From Nocardia mangyaensis (GTDB lineage: Bacteria; Actinomycetota; Actinomycetes; Mycobacteriales; Mycobacteriaceae), in assembly GCF_001886715.1 (NCBI RefSeq), contig NZ_CP018082.1, forward strand, positions 3,968,001 through 4,032,000: a stretch of DNA of 64,000 bases, in the 5' to 3' direction. A program made the translations under genes and the position numbers. Within the stretch, counting starts at the first letter, position 1. Each line of letters starts with the position of its first letter. Below the pieces are notes generated by a model, which saw only the letters and a list, made by a program, of their open reading frames with translations, was not told the origin of the DNA and did not search any database. Positions 24,593 to 33,535 of the stretch are shown one piece after another.

Positions 24593-26584
24593 CTAGACCA
24601 CCTTGGCGGCGATCAGCAGGCTCCAAATCTCTCCCTGGTCGACGACCTCCACGCCGAGCTTCTCCGCCTTGGTCAGCTTGCTCTCGCCGACGCCCGCGCC
24701 GGTGATGAGCAGGTCGGTAGTGGCCGAGACCGACGACGTGGCCGTCGCGCCCGCCTTCTCGCACAGGCGTTGGAAGGTCGGACGGGCGACCTTCTCGCCG
24801 GAACGCGGGTCGCTGATGGCGCCGGTGATCACCACCGACTTCCCGGCCAGGGGCGCGTCGGCCGCGATCACCGGTGGAAGGTCTTCGGCCCGGACATCCA
24901 GGCTGACGCCTGCCGCGCGCAGCCGGTCCAGTTCCGGGCGCAGGCGCTGCAGGTGCGCGACCAGGGAGGCCGCGACCTTCGGACCGATGTCCTCCACCGC
25001 GACCAGCCGTTCCTCACCCGCCTCGGCGACCTCCTCCAGGGAGCCGAAACCGGCGCGGGCCAGGCGCGCGGCGGTGCCGTCGGAGGCCATCGGGATGGCC
25101 AAACCGATCAGCGCGCGCCGCAGCCCGACCTGACGGCTGGCATCGATCGAGTCGATCATGCGGGCCGCCGAGACCTCTCCGATGCGGTCGAACTCGAGCA
25201 GGCGCTCCCTGGTGAGCGTGTAGAAGTCCGACGGGTTCTCCAGAATGCCCGCCTCGGCGAGGCGCTCGATCCACACCGGCCCGATGGCGTCGATGTCGGC
25301 CGCGGCTCGCGAGGCCCAGTGGACGAGCCTGCGCACCGTCTGCGCGGGACAGGAGACATTGGTGCAGAACAGTTCTCGGCTGTTGCCCTGCTCGGTCACC
25401 GGTTGCGCGCACGACGGACAGGCGGTCGGCGAGACGATCTCGAGCTCCTCGCCGGTGCGCTTGGCGGCATCGAGCACACCGGCCACGAACGGAATCACAT
25501 CGCCCGCGCGGCGCACCAGCACGGTGTCGCCGATCTTGATGTCGCGGGCGCGAATCACCTCCTGATTGGCCAGCGTCGCCTTCGTGACGGTCGTGCCGCC
25601 CACGAACACCGGCTCGAGCCAGGCGACCGGGACGATCTTGCCTGTTTTGCCGACGTCCCAGATCACTTCGCGCAGCAGGGTGGTCTTCTCCTCGGCGGCG
25701 AATTTGAACGCCAGCGCGCCGCGCGGGGAGTTCGATCGAGTCCCGGCCGCGGCGTAGGCCTCGCGGTCGGCCAGCCGCAGCACGGCACCGTCGATGTCGT
25801 AGTCCAAGTCGTTGCGGCCCTGCTCGATCGCGGTGATCGCCGCCTGCGCCTGCTCGGCATCGGTACACACCCGCATCTGTGCTCCCGCGACGCCCAGCGC
25901 CCGCAGCCCCTCCCCCAGGTCGTCCGCGGCGTCGTCGGCGGAAGTGTCCAGGTCGAAGCCGAAGAACTGCAGGCGACGCTCGGAGACCGTCGCCGGGTCC
26001 TTCGCTCGCAGTGTGCCCGCCGCGGCATTGCGCGGATTGATCAGCGGCTTGTCCGGGTGAACGGTGTTGTAGGCGGCGAAGGTCGACCGCAACATCACCG
26101 CCTCGCCACGCACCTCCACCCGCCCCGCGACCTCGATCCGATCGGGAACACCGTCGACCAGCGCGCGGACCAGCATCGTCACATCGTCGCCGGTGGTGCC
26201 GTCGCCCCGGGTCACGGCCCGCGCCAGCCGCCCGTCCTCGAAGACCAGCGCCAGCGACAATCCGTCGAGCTTGGGCATCACCACCACCGGCTGTCCTGGG
26301 AACCGCGCGAAGAACGCCTCGACCTGCTCGGGTTTGGTCGCCTTCTCGAGTGACAGCATCGGCCGCGAATGCCGAATCGGGGCATGCAACACCCCCGGCG
26401 CTCCCACCTGATCCAACGGATTCGGATCCGGCGTGAGCTCGGGATGCGCCTCGATCAGCGCCCGCAACTCGTCCTCGATCGCGTCGTACTCGGCATCGGC
26501 GACCAGCGGCGACCCCTGATAGTAGGCCTCACGCAGCACCACGACACGGTCCGCGAGCTCTCGAATACGTTCCCCGGTCTCCAC
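24593..26584 (-). CDS. divergent NAD-dependent DNA ligase (LigA-type)
   Basis: Full-length NAD+-dependent ligase, about 663 residues. The Ia domain (AYYQGSPLVADAEYD) is followed by the adenylation Lys in MPKLDG (about residue 105), EVRGEAVM, NPRNAAAGTLR, an OB fold, a four-Cys zinc finger (CPSC...CTNVSC), HhH repeats and a C-terminal BRCT domain. It departs from usual LigA at several places: SLEKATKP after the Ia domain, DGAVLRL where DGVVIKV is usual, and NSPRGALAFKF where the family has APRWA.AYKF. I therefore think it is a second ligase, not the essential one. The start is uncertain: GTG at 26584 aligns best, and GTG at 26647 is also open. Confidence 0.85.
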   Translation of the reverse strand: METGERIRELADRVVVLREAYYQGSPLVADAEYDAIEDELRALIEAHPELTPDPNPLDQVGAPGVLHAPIRHSRPMLSLEKATKPEQVEAFFARFPGQPVVVMPKLDGLSLALVFEDGRLARAVTRGDGTTGDDVTMLVRALVDGVPDRIEVAGRVEVRGEAVMLRSTFAAYNTVHPDKPLINPRNAAAGTLRAKDPATVSERRLQFFGFDLDTSADDAADDLGEGLRALGVAGAQMRVCTDAEQAQAAITAIEQGRNDLDYDIDGAVLRLADREAYAAAGTRSNSPRGALAFKFAAEEKTTLLREVIWDVGKTGKIVPVAWLEPVFVGGTTVTKATLANQEVIRARDIKIGDTVLVRRAGDVIPFVAGVLDAAKRTGEELEIVSPTACPSCAQPVTEQGNSRELFCTNVSCPAQTVRRLVHWASRAAADIDAIGPVWIERLAEAGILENPSDFYTLTRERLLEFDRIGEVSAARMIDSIDASRQVGLRRALIGLAIPMASDGTAARLARAGFGSLEEVAEAGEERLVAVEDIGPKVAASLVAHLQRLRPELDRLRAAGVSLDVRAEDLPPVIAADAPLAGKSVVITGAISDPRSGEKVARPTFQRLCEKAGATATSSVSATTDLLITGAGVGESKLTKAEKLGVEVVDQGEIWSLLIAAKVV

Positions 26585-26650
26585 AGCAGGTGACGCTACC
26601 GAAACCCACCGACACCGCCGCTGCCCGGTCGGGGCGACCGGGCGCACCAG

Positions 26651-26908
26651 TCAGTGTCGCAAGCCCGGCGAGGAGTCACCCGGGGCCGACAGCGGCAACT
26701 GGGCGAGGCAGACGATCGGCGCGAGCAGCCCGGCGGGCAGGTCACCCGAACCGGTGGCGACCGAAGGGGCAGGTGGGGCGTCCACGGCGGCTGCCGGTGC
26801 GGTGACGATCGAGGCGGCGACCACGCCGACGATGAGCACCCCGACCGCCTTCTTCGTTCGCGTCGAGTCGTGCAGCTCGCCACTGACATCTCCCCCCAGC
26901 GTGCGCAC
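26651..26908 (-). CDS. small exported hypothetical protein
   Basis: Eighty-five residues. After a short polar head, TRTKKAVGVLIVGVVAASIV followed by TAPAAAVDAP is a Sec signal peptide, leaving a mature peptide of about 40 residues with one Cys (APIVCLAQLP). The start codon is probably the GTG at 26908. It ends just before the ligase gene on the same strand and is divergent from the PHA-synthase-like gene. No family recognised. Confidence 0.6.
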   Translation of the reverse strand: MRTLGGDVSGELHDSTRTKKAVGVLIVGVVAASIVTAPAAAVDAPPAPSVATGSGDLPAGLLAPIVCLAQLPLSAPGDSSPGLRH

Positions 26909-26982
26909 AGGGAGGTACCCGTGACATGATGTCCAAGTAACTTGTGGGGTGTTGCCGCGTCAGGCATTCGTGGAGGTATGAA

Positions 26983-28032
26983 GTGGTTGCATGGGACGTC
27001 GCCTTGCGTCATGTCGGCGCGCTGTTCGGGAGCGGGGTCGAGCCGTACGCGCCGACCCCGTCCGATGTCGTGCACGACGAACCGCACCGGCAGTTGCGGC
27101 GCTACCGTCGCGACACCGAGGCCACCGGCAATCCCGTACTCCTGGTCCCGCCCTTGGCCGTGACCATCTCCTGCTATGACCTGCGGCCGACCCAGAGCTT
27201 GGTCGAATACCTGCTCGACCTGGGCCGTGATGTCTACGTCGTGGACTACGGCGAGATCGGCTACGCGGATCGACACCTCGGTTTCGAGGAGTGGGTCGAT
27301 GACATCGTGCCCACCGCCATCGCCCGGGTGAGCGCCGAGCGCGGCGACGCCCCGGTCGAGGTCATCGGGTGGTCGTTCGGTGGCACGATCAGCCTGCTCA
27401 CCGCCGCCGGACACGCGGGCCTGCCGATCGCCTCGATCACCGCGGTCGGTTCGCCGTTCGATCAGCGCCGCAACGGTGCGATGGCCTTGGCCCGCCGACT
27501 CGGCCGTCTCGCCACGGACGAGATCGTCACCGCCCCGGTGCGTCTCGCCGGTGGCATCCCGAAACATGCGGTGCGACTCGGCTTCCGGGCACAAGCCTTG
27601 GATCGGGAGCTCACCAAGCCCTGGTTCATCGCCCGCCACATCGACAACGTCGAGGCGCTGGCCCGCATGCAGGCCGTCGACCGCTTCATGGATGACATGC
27701 CCGGCTACCCCGGCCGCTTCTACCGGCAGGTCTACCGACAGCTGATCCTGCGCAACGAAATGTGGCGAGGCACAGTGCACCTGAACCCCGACCACGCCAT
27801 CGAACTGGAGAAGCTCACCGCCCCGGTCCTGCTGATCGGCGGCCGCCGCGACAAACTCGCTTCCGCCGCCTCCGTCGCCGCCGGAACCGAAGTCCTCACC
27901 GGATCCCCCACCGTCCGCTTCGTCGAAGTCGACGGCAGTCACCTGGGCATCATCGCCGGTCCCGAAGCTCGCGACACCACCTGGGCGGCCATCCGAGACT
28001 TCCTCGATGTCGAAATGCTCTCTCGCGCGTAG
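26983..28032 (+). CDS. PHA-synthase-like alpha/beta hydrolase
   Basis: Protein of 349 residues of the PhaC-like alpha/beta-hydrolase group. It contains NPVLLVPPLAVTISCYDLRP (the PhaC-type first strand and loop), the pattern SLVEYLLDLGRDVYVVDYG, and the nucleophile box GWSFGGTISLL. True PHA synthases have Cys in the GxCxGG box; here it is Ser, so this is more likely an acyl hydrolase or transferase. The acid is in GGRRDKLAS and the His in DGSHLGI. The GTG at 26983 is chosen because GGAGGT lies 5-6 nt upstream. Confidence 0.82.
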   Translation: MVAWDVALRHVGALFGSGVEPYAPTPSDVVHDEPHRQLRRYRRDTEATGNPVLLVPPLAVTISCYDLRPTQSLVEYLLDLGRDVYVVDYGEIGYADRHLGFEEWVDDIVPTAIARVSAERGDAPVEVIGWSFGGTISLLTAAGHAGLPIASITAVGSPFDQRRNGAMALARRLGRLATDEIVTAPVRLAGGIPKHAVRLGFRAQALDRELTKPWFIARHIDNVEALARMQAVDRFMDDMPGYPGRFYRQVYRQLILRNEMWRGTVHLNPDHAIELEKLTAPVLLIGGRRDKLASAASVAAGTEVLTGSPTVRFVEVDGSHLGIIAGPEARDTTWAAIRDFLDVEMLSRA

Positions 28033-28174
28033 CGGTCGACCCTTGTTCCCGGCCACGGGTTTCACCGGTCGCGTTGTGACGCAATCACATCGATGACTCA
28101 TCAGATGCTGCGCAATACCGTTCGTACGATGAACAACTGTCGGCGACGGCGTTTTGTTCGTAAAGTTCAGCAAC

Positions 28175-28660
28175 ATGACGACGCCAACGCCGTATGTCCG
28201 CGCCCTCGCGGGTGAACTGTCTCTGTCCGCGGTGCGGTTCGCTCGCCGCCTGCGGGGCCGACGGGCCGACCCACACATCTCGCTGACGCAGCTCTCGGCG
28301 CTGTCGACTCTCGTCCGGGACGGCGCGATGACGCCGGGGACGCTGGCGAGCCGGGAATGCGTGCAGCCGCCGTCGATGACCCGGGTCATCGCGACGCTCA
28401 CCGACCGCAAGCTCGTCGATCGTTCGCCTCATCCCTCCGACGGCCGCCAGATCGTCATCGCCGCGTCCCGGTCCGGTCGCGCGTTGATCTCCGATGAGGC
28501 CAATGCCCGAGAGGAGTGGTTGACCACGCAACTGGCCAAACTTCCGGCCGAGAAGATCGCCGTGCTCACCCAGGCGGTCCGCATACTGAGCGAGATCGCC
28601 GCGCATCGCGAACCTGCCACGCCCTCCCCCACCGGGCGGGGCGTCGTCGCGGGTGAATAG
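28175..28660 (+). CDS. MarR family transcriptional regulator
   Basis: MarR-type winged-helix repressor of 161 residues: LTQLSALSTLVRDGAMTPGT, then the recognition helix region PPSMTRVIATLTDRKLVDRS and the wing PSDGRQIVI. It starts at the ATG at 28175. Upstream, GAACAA and TTGTTC arms about 16 bp apart could be its own operator. It is followed after 11 bp by a VOC-family gene on the same strand; no efflux gene is directly linked. Confidence 0.85.
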   Translation: MTTPTPYVRALAGELSLSAVRFARRLRGRRADPHISLTQLSALSTLVRDGAMTPGTLASRECVQPPSMTRVIATLTDRKLVDRSPHPSDGRQIVIAASRSGRALISDEANAREEWLTTQLAKLPAEKIAVLTQAVRILSEIAAHREPATPSPTGRGVVAGE

Positions 28661-28671
28661 AGTCGGGCCGC

Positions 28672-29001
28672 ATGGACGAGGAAGTCATCCCGATTCTGCG
28701 CGTCGCGAGCGCCGGCGCAGCGGTCGCCTGGTACAGCCGTCTCGGCTTCACCCAGCAGTGGGAGCATCGTTTCGAGCCTGGGTTTCCGGCATTCGTCGAA
28801 GTCGCCCGTGGTCGCGTGCGGCTGTTCCTGTCCGAGCACACCGGCGATGCCCGACCGGATACGTTGGTGTACCTGCGGCTCCGCGATGTCGACGCCATCG
28901 CGGACGAGTTCGGCGTTCAGCCGACCGACGCCCCGTGGGCGCGCGAGATCGAACTGCACGACCCGGACGGCAATCGGCTACGGATCGGCACGCCGACCTG
29001 A
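28672..29001 (+). CDS. VOC / bleomycin-resistance-like protein
   Basis: Vicinal-oxygen-chelate fold protein of 109 residues. It has AAVAWYSRLGFTQQWEHRFE, VRLFLSEHTGDARPD and the terminal strand EIELHDPDGNRLRIG, the layout of bleomycin-binding and glyoxalase-like proteins. It is probably co-transcribed with the MarR gene and convergent with the MFS gene, with 1 nt between them. It could sequester or modify a drug, but the ligand is unknown. Confidence 0.82.
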   Translation: MDEEVIPILRVASAGAAVAWYSRLGFTQQWEHRFEPGFPAFVEVARGRVRLFLSEHTGDARPDTLVYLRLRDVDAIADEFGVQPTDAPWAREIELHDPDGNRLRIGTPT

Positions 29002-29002
29002 A

Positions 29003-30277
29003 CTACGCCCGCGCCTCGGCCCGCTGATGAGCCCGCGCACCGAGCTCTCGATGGAGACTGGCGGGGCCCAGGCCACGCGCTAGTCCGAGAACCAGTGCGG
29101 CACAGCCCGCTCCGGACAGCAGCAGCCCGATCGCGAAGATCGCGGAATAGCCGGCCAGGTCGCCGACGAGTCCCGCGGCCAGTCCTGCGACGCCCTGAAC
29201 GATGACGATGGCGCAGGCGAGCAAGGTGTAGTCGCTGCCCGCGTGCTCGGGGTCGGAGGCGTCCATCATGAGCGCGAAGACCGCGACGGTGGCGGCGCCG
29301 CCGAAGATGTGTTCGGCCAGGCTGGCGGCCACGAGCAGCTCGAAGCCACCGACGCCGAGCGAGACGAACAGATACAGCGCGAGGCTCGCGGTCTGGGTGA
29401 TACCACCGATCAGCAGCGCTTGGCGTCGACCGAACCGATAGGCCAGCCAGCCACCGAGGGCCGCGCCGACCAGTGCGCCCGCCGAGGAGAGCACGCCTTT
29501 GATCAGGGCGATCTGGCCGAGGTGGAGCCCCATGTCGAACATGAAGGGGCCGACGAGTGCCGAAGCCATCGAGTCGCCGAACTTGAAAGCGCCGATGAGG
29601 ACGATGAATACGAGCATGCCAGGGCGACGCAACCGAGTCCACCAGGCACCGAGCAGCTGTGTCGGGTTCGGGCGAGGCGGTCGGTCGACGACCGGCTCAC
29701 GCAGCAGCCACACCGGCACAGTGGTGAGCACGATCAGAACCGCCATGGCCAGGAACAGCATGCGCCAGCCGGCCAGGGCGAACAACCACAGCAGAGCGCC
29801 ACCGCCGACGATCATGCCGACGCGATACGCGCCGACCTGGATGCCGTTGCCCAGCCCGCGCTCTCGCGGCCCCAGCAGGCGCACCGCGAGACCGTCGGTG
29901 GCCACATCCTGGGTCGCCGAGAGCAGGTTCACCACCACGATCCCGACGAACAGCCACCGCAGCGAGGACGAGAGGTCCAGGCTCGCCAGCACCATCGCGA
30001 CGGCTGCCGCGGTCAGCTGCAGCGCCAGCAGCCAGGTGCGCCGGGTGCTGTACCGGTCGACATAGGGCGCCCAGAGAAACTTCAGCGCCCACGGCAGGAA
30101 CAGCACACCGGAGGCACTGATCGCCACCAGCGAATAGCCCGACTCCCGCAGTACCACCGGCAGCGCCTGGGTGAAGAATCCGAACGGCAGGCCCTGCGCG
30201 AAATACAGCGATGTCAGCAGAACGAGCGTGCTCGCCGTGATCACACCCGGTCGGGTGGTGGTGCTCATGGCAGACAT
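29003..30277 (-). CDS. MFS transporter (AmpG/RhtX-like)
   Basis: Major facilitator of 424 residues with 12 predicted membrane helices. The N-terminus (LYFAQGLPFGFFTQALPVVL, LPWALKFLWAPYVDRY) is typical of the AmpG/RhtX branch, which includes muropeptide and siderophore permeases. A conserved RFGRRQALLIGG loop follows helix 8. The start could be the ATG at 30277 or the one three codons on at 30268; no strong ribosome binding site distinguishes them. The substrate is unknown. Confidence 0.83.
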   Translation of the reverse strand: MSAMSTTTRPGVITASTLVLLTSLYFAQGLPFGFFTQALPVVLRESGYSLVAISASGVLFLPWALKFLWAPYVDRYSTRRTWLLALQLTAAAVAMVLASLDLSSSLRWLFVGIVVVNLLSATQDVATDGLAVRLLGPRERGLGNGIQVGAYRVGMIVGGGALLWLFALAGWRMLFLAMAVLIVLTTVPVWLLREPVVDRPPRPNPTQLLGAWWTRLRRPGMLVFIVLIGAFKFGDSMASALVGPFMFDMGLHLGQIALIKGVLSSAGALVGAALGGWLAYRFGRRQALLIGGITQTASLALYLFVSLGVGGFELLVAASLAEHIFGGAATVAVFALMMDASDPEHAGSDYTLLACAIVIVQGVAGLAAGLVGDLAGYSAIFAIGLLLSGAGCAALVLGLARGLGPASLHRELGARAHQRAEARA

Positions 30278-30378
30278 CGTCGCAGAGAACCCGCCGGGGC
30301 ACCGGGCACGGACTCGGTGCGATCGAATCCCCTACCCCGCAGCCGAGGACGCATCGGTGGGTTCAGTCAATTGATATA

Positions 30379-30394
30379 TAGATACGCATATCTA
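30379..30394. promoter_or_regulatory. AT-rich dyad upstream of the MFS gene
   Basis: TAGATA, CGCA, TATCTA form a perfect 6-bp inverted repeat within an unusually AT-rich run (about 30370-30400) in an otherwise GC-rich intergenic region. It is about 100 bp upstream of the MFS start and on the far side from the VOC gene at 30502-30927. It looks like a repressor site of the ArsR or PadR kind, but no such regulator is adjacent. Confidence 0.4.
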
Positions 30395-30501
30395 CAAATC
30401 GCCGTGTCATTTCTAGCGCGTGGCGCCCGATCCACCCGCGCGGTCGACGGAGAATGCGAGCGTCAGCGCACCGTTGTCAGGCGATGGCCAAGACATCCCG
30501 A

Positions 30502-30927
30502 TCAGGCGTCTACGTCCGGCGCTGGAGCCGATTCGGTCCGCGCGTTGAATACCAACTCCCAGAGATGCCCATCAGGGTCGGCGAAGTACCCCATGTACGA
30601 ACCGTCGTAGGTATCGGCAGGTCGCGGAACCGAGCCGCCCGCGGCGACCGCCCGACTCAACGTGTCGTCCAGCTCGTTCCTGCTGCCGATCGCGCACGAG
30701 ACGATGAGCGCGCCGGGGGCCGGGACGCTGGGCGTGATTCCGGCGCGCTCGGCATAGCTCGCGTACTCGCCGCGCTCGATCAGGAACAACGACAGGTTCG
30801 GCAGCTCGAAGAGGATGATCCCGTCCTCGACACCGTCGGTCCTCAGCTGCAACCCGTCCCGATAGAACCGCAGGGAGCGCTCCGGGTCCTCGACCGGCAA
30901 TGACACGACAACAGTTTTTGGCCGCAT
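30502..30927 (-). CDS. VOC family (glyoxalase-like) protein
   Basis: Protein of 141 residues with two betaalphabetabetabeta modules: VVVSLPVEDPERSLRFYRDG at the start and YMGYFADPDGHLWELVF near the end, the latter carrying the metal-ligand Glu position. ELPNLSLFLIERGEYASYAE is typical of the PhnB/glyoxalase-like subgroup. It is monocistronic. Substrate unknown. Confidence 0.83.
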   Translation of the reverse strand: MRPKTVVVSLPVEDPERSLRFYRDGLQLRTDGVEDGIILFELPNLSLFLIERGEYASYAERAGITPSVPAPGALIVSCAIGSRNELDDTLSRAVAAGGSVPRPADTYDGSYMGYFADPDGHLWELVFNARTESAPAPDVDA

Positions 30928-31027
30928 CCTGTCATCGTATCGGGACCAGTGGCCCGACCTGGTCCATTGATCACCACGCTCTGGTGGCGTTCGCTTCTCG
31001 ACCGATCCTCGCCTGCCAGCGTGGTGA

Positions 31028-33472
31028 TCAATTGTCCAACGCGGTGCGCGTGACGCCCGGCTTCTTCGCCGCGCCCTTCATGGCGAGACCCTTGACCGGA
31101 GCCGCGGTCTCGGCGGCAGGAGCAGCTTCGGCCTTCGCGCCCGGCGCCTTCGCGGCACCCTTCATGCCCAAACCACCACCGCCGGGTGCCTTCGCGGCGC
31201 CCTTCATCCCCAAACCGCCACCGGCCGGTGCGGCCTTCGCAGCGGTCTCGGTCGCGACCTGCGCGACAACAGGCTCCGGTTCCGGTTCGGGTTCGGCCTT
31301 GGGTTCCTGGACCACCAACAGATTCGCCGACAGTTCAGCAGCCTCGACACGGGTGATCGAGTCCAACATCAACTGGGCGACATCGACGACCTCGACCCCT
31401 TCGCCCAGACCCTGTTCCTGACGGGCGGTCACACCATCGGTGAGCATCACCCGACAGAACGGGCAACCCGTCGCGATCTTGGTCGGGTTCGTCGACAGAG
31501 CCTCGTCGACACGATCGACATTGATGCGCTTACCGAGCTGCTCTTCCATCCACATCCGGGCACCACCGGCACCACAACACATCGACCGTTCCCCGTGCCG
31601 GGGCATCTCGACCAGCGTCGAGCCGGAGGCTTCCATCAACTCACGGGGAGCGTTGTAGATCTTGTTGTGCCGACCCAGATAGCACGGGTCGTGGTAGGTG
31701 ATGTTCTGCGACACCGACGCCACCGGCACCAGCTTCTTCTGCCGCACCAAACGATTCAGCAACTGGGTGTGGTGCACGACCTCATAGGTGCCACCGACCT
31801 GCGGGTACTCGTTGTTGAGCGCGTTGAAGCAATGCGCACAGGTCACCACGATCTTCTTCTTCGACTGCTCGACACCGTCGAACACCGAGTTGATGACCTC
31901 GATGTTCTGCATCGCCAACTGCTGGAACAAGAACTCGTTACCCGCACGACGGGCCGAGTCACCGGTGCAGGTTTCCTCGGCACCCAAGACCATGAACTTG
32001 GTTCCCGCGGTCGCGAGGAGTTCGGCGACGGCCTTGGTGGTCTTCTTCGCGCGGTCTTCATAGGCGCCGGCGCAGCCGACCCAGAACAGGTACTCGTAGC
32101 CGTCGAAGCTGTCGGCGTCTTTGCCGAAGACCGGGATGTCGAAATCGACTTCTTTGATCCAGTTGAGGCGGTCCTTGGAGTTCTGACCCCACGGGTTGCC
32201 CTTGTTCTCGAGGTTCTTGAACAACCCGGCCAGCTCGGAGGGGAACTCCGACTCGATGAGTACCTGGTAGCGGCGCATGTCGATGATGTGGTCGACGTGT
32301 TCGATATCGACCGGGCACTGCTCGACACACGCACCACAGGTCGTGCACGACCACAGGACCTCGGGATCGATGATGCCGGCGATGTCCTCGGCACCGATCA
32401 ACGGACGCTCGGCCTCGGCACGCGCGGATTCGGTCAGCTTCGCTTCATCACCACCGGCGAGCAGATACGGCGCCTTGGCATAGGCGTGATCGCGCAACGA
32501 CATGATCAACAGCTTGGGCGACAACGGCTTTCCGGTGTTCCACGCCGGGCACTGACTCTGGCACCGCCCGCACTCGGTGCAGGTGGTGAAGTCCAGCAAC
32601 CCCTTCCAGGAGAAGTCCTCGATCTTGCCCACCCCGAACGCGTCGACATCGGGATCGGCGGTCTCCAGGTCAATGACCTTGCCGCCGGACATCATCGGCT
32701 TGACCGCACCGAGCGCGACCCCACCGTCGTCCTCGCGCTTGAAGTAGATGTTGAAGAACGCCGAAATCCGGTGCCAGGCCACGCCCCAGGTGAGTTTCCG
32801 GCCGATGAGATAGAGGAACGCCGCCCCAGCGAGCATCTTGACGAACGCGAAGCTCGAGACCATCTCCGGACTGGCCGGTAGCACGCGCGCGACCTGCATG
32901 GTGAACAGATCACTCGACGCGTGCCCACCCCCGTAGGTGGCGATCTTGCCCGCCTTGACCAGGACGTCACCGATACCGTGCATGAGCACGATCGTCTCGA
33001 TCGCGTACGCGGCGAGCAGGTTCGACCCACTGAACCGGGAGAGCCGGTCGGGACGGCGCGGATGGTTCCGCTGCCGGATGACGATCAGCGCCACGATCCC
33101 GATGATGGTGGCGAGACTGAGAATTTCCTCCAGCAGGTGATAGCCGAAGGTGTCGCCGATGAGCGGCCAGCTGAACTCGGGATCGAAGGTCTGCCCATAG
33201 GACGCGAAATAGAAGACCATGCCGAGCAGGAAACCGACCATCACCAGCCAGTGCGCCCAGCCGACGGTCCGGAACTTGTTCATCCGGGTGTGCGCGACGA
33301 CCTCGACCGCAACGGTTTTCCCGCGCGGCAGGATCGGGCGTATCCGTGACCGGTCGGGCTGGCCCGCCCGGAAGAGACGAATCATCCGAGTCAACCCGAG
33401 AATCAATGATCCCCAACAGACCACGGTGATGACGGCGCCGATGATCCCCAGCGTGATCGTCACGGTGTTCAC
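31028..33472 (-). CDS. heterodisulfide-reductase-like Fe-S membrane protein
   Basis: Large iron-sulfur oxidoreductase of 814 residues, similar in layout to M. tuberculosis Rv0338c. The N-terminus has about five membrane helices of a nitrate-reductase-gamma/HdrE type (residues 1-230). Two 4Fe-4S motifs follow, CTECGRCQSQCP near residue 296 and CTTCGACVEQCP near 376. Two CCG-type cysteine domains come next, including MCCGAGG near 632. The tail after residue 740 is low-complexity and holds three copies of a GLxMKGAAKxPG motif. It probably moves electrons between menaquinol and an unknown thiol or disulfide partner. A TetR-type dyad lies 50 bp upstream. Confidence 0.88.
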   Translation of the reverse strand: MNTVTITLGIIGAVITVVCWGSLILGLTRMIRLFRAGQPDRSRIRPILPRGKTVAVEVVAHTRMNKFRTVGWAHWLVMVGFLLGMVFYFASYGQTFDPEFSWPLIGDTFGYHLLEEILSLATIIGIVALIVIRQRNHPRRPDRLSRFSGSNLLAAYAIETIVLMHGIGDVLVKAGKIATYGGGHASSDLFTMQVARVLPASPEMVSSFAFVKMLAGAAFLYLIGRKLTWGVAWHRISAFFNIYFKREDDGGVALGAVKPMMSGGKVIDLETADPDVDAFGVGKIEDFSWKGLLDFTTCTECGRCQSQCPAWNTGKPLSPKLLIMSLRDHAYAKAPYLLAGGDEAKLTESARAEAERPLIGAEDIAGIIDPEVLWSCTTCGACVEQCPVDIEHVDHIIDMRRYQVLIESEFPSELAGLFKNLENKGNPWGQNSKDRLNWIKEVDFDIPVFGKDADSFDGYEYLFWVGCAGAYEDRAKKTTKAVAELLATAGTKFMVLGAEETCTGDSARRAGNEFLFQQLAMQNIEVINSVFDGVEQSKKKIVVTCAHCFNALNNEYPQVGGTYEVVHHTQLLNRLVRQKKLVPVASVSQNITYHDPCYLGRHNKIYNAPRELMEASGSTLVEMPRHGERSMCCGAGGARMWMEEQLGKRINVDRVDEALSTNPTKIATGCPFCRVMLTDGVTARQEQGLGEGVEVVDVAQLMLDSITRVEAAELSANLLVVQEPKAEPEPEPEPVVAQVATETAAKAAPAGGGLGMKGAAKAPGGGGLGMKGAAKAPGAKAEAAPAAETAAPVKGLAMKGAAKKPGVTRTALDN

Positions 33473-33519
33473 GGAAATACCCCCAGTCCTGAGCGGTCAC
33501 CGACCAGCGCCAAAGTGAT

Positions 33520-33535
33520 GTTACTGACCGGTAAC
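33520..33535. promoter_or_regulatory. TetR-type palindrome
   Basis: GTTACTGACCGGTAAC, arms GTTAC/GTAAC, lies 48 bp upstream of the Fe-S protein start. The form TTAC(T/C)...(A/G)GTAA is common for TetR-family operators of fatty-acid genes in this order. No TetR gene is adjacent; the nearest in the window is at 41361-42008. Confidence 0.5.

Noticed and set aside
26596..28410. 604-residue minus-strand open frame
   Set aside because: It is the antisense shadow of the PHA-synthase-like and MarR genes; no family character and no ribosome binding site.
29243..30610. 455-residue plus-strand open frame over the AmpG-like transporter
   Set aside because: Gln/Arg/His-rich antisense translation typical of GC-rich shadows; the minus-strand protein is a clear MFS.
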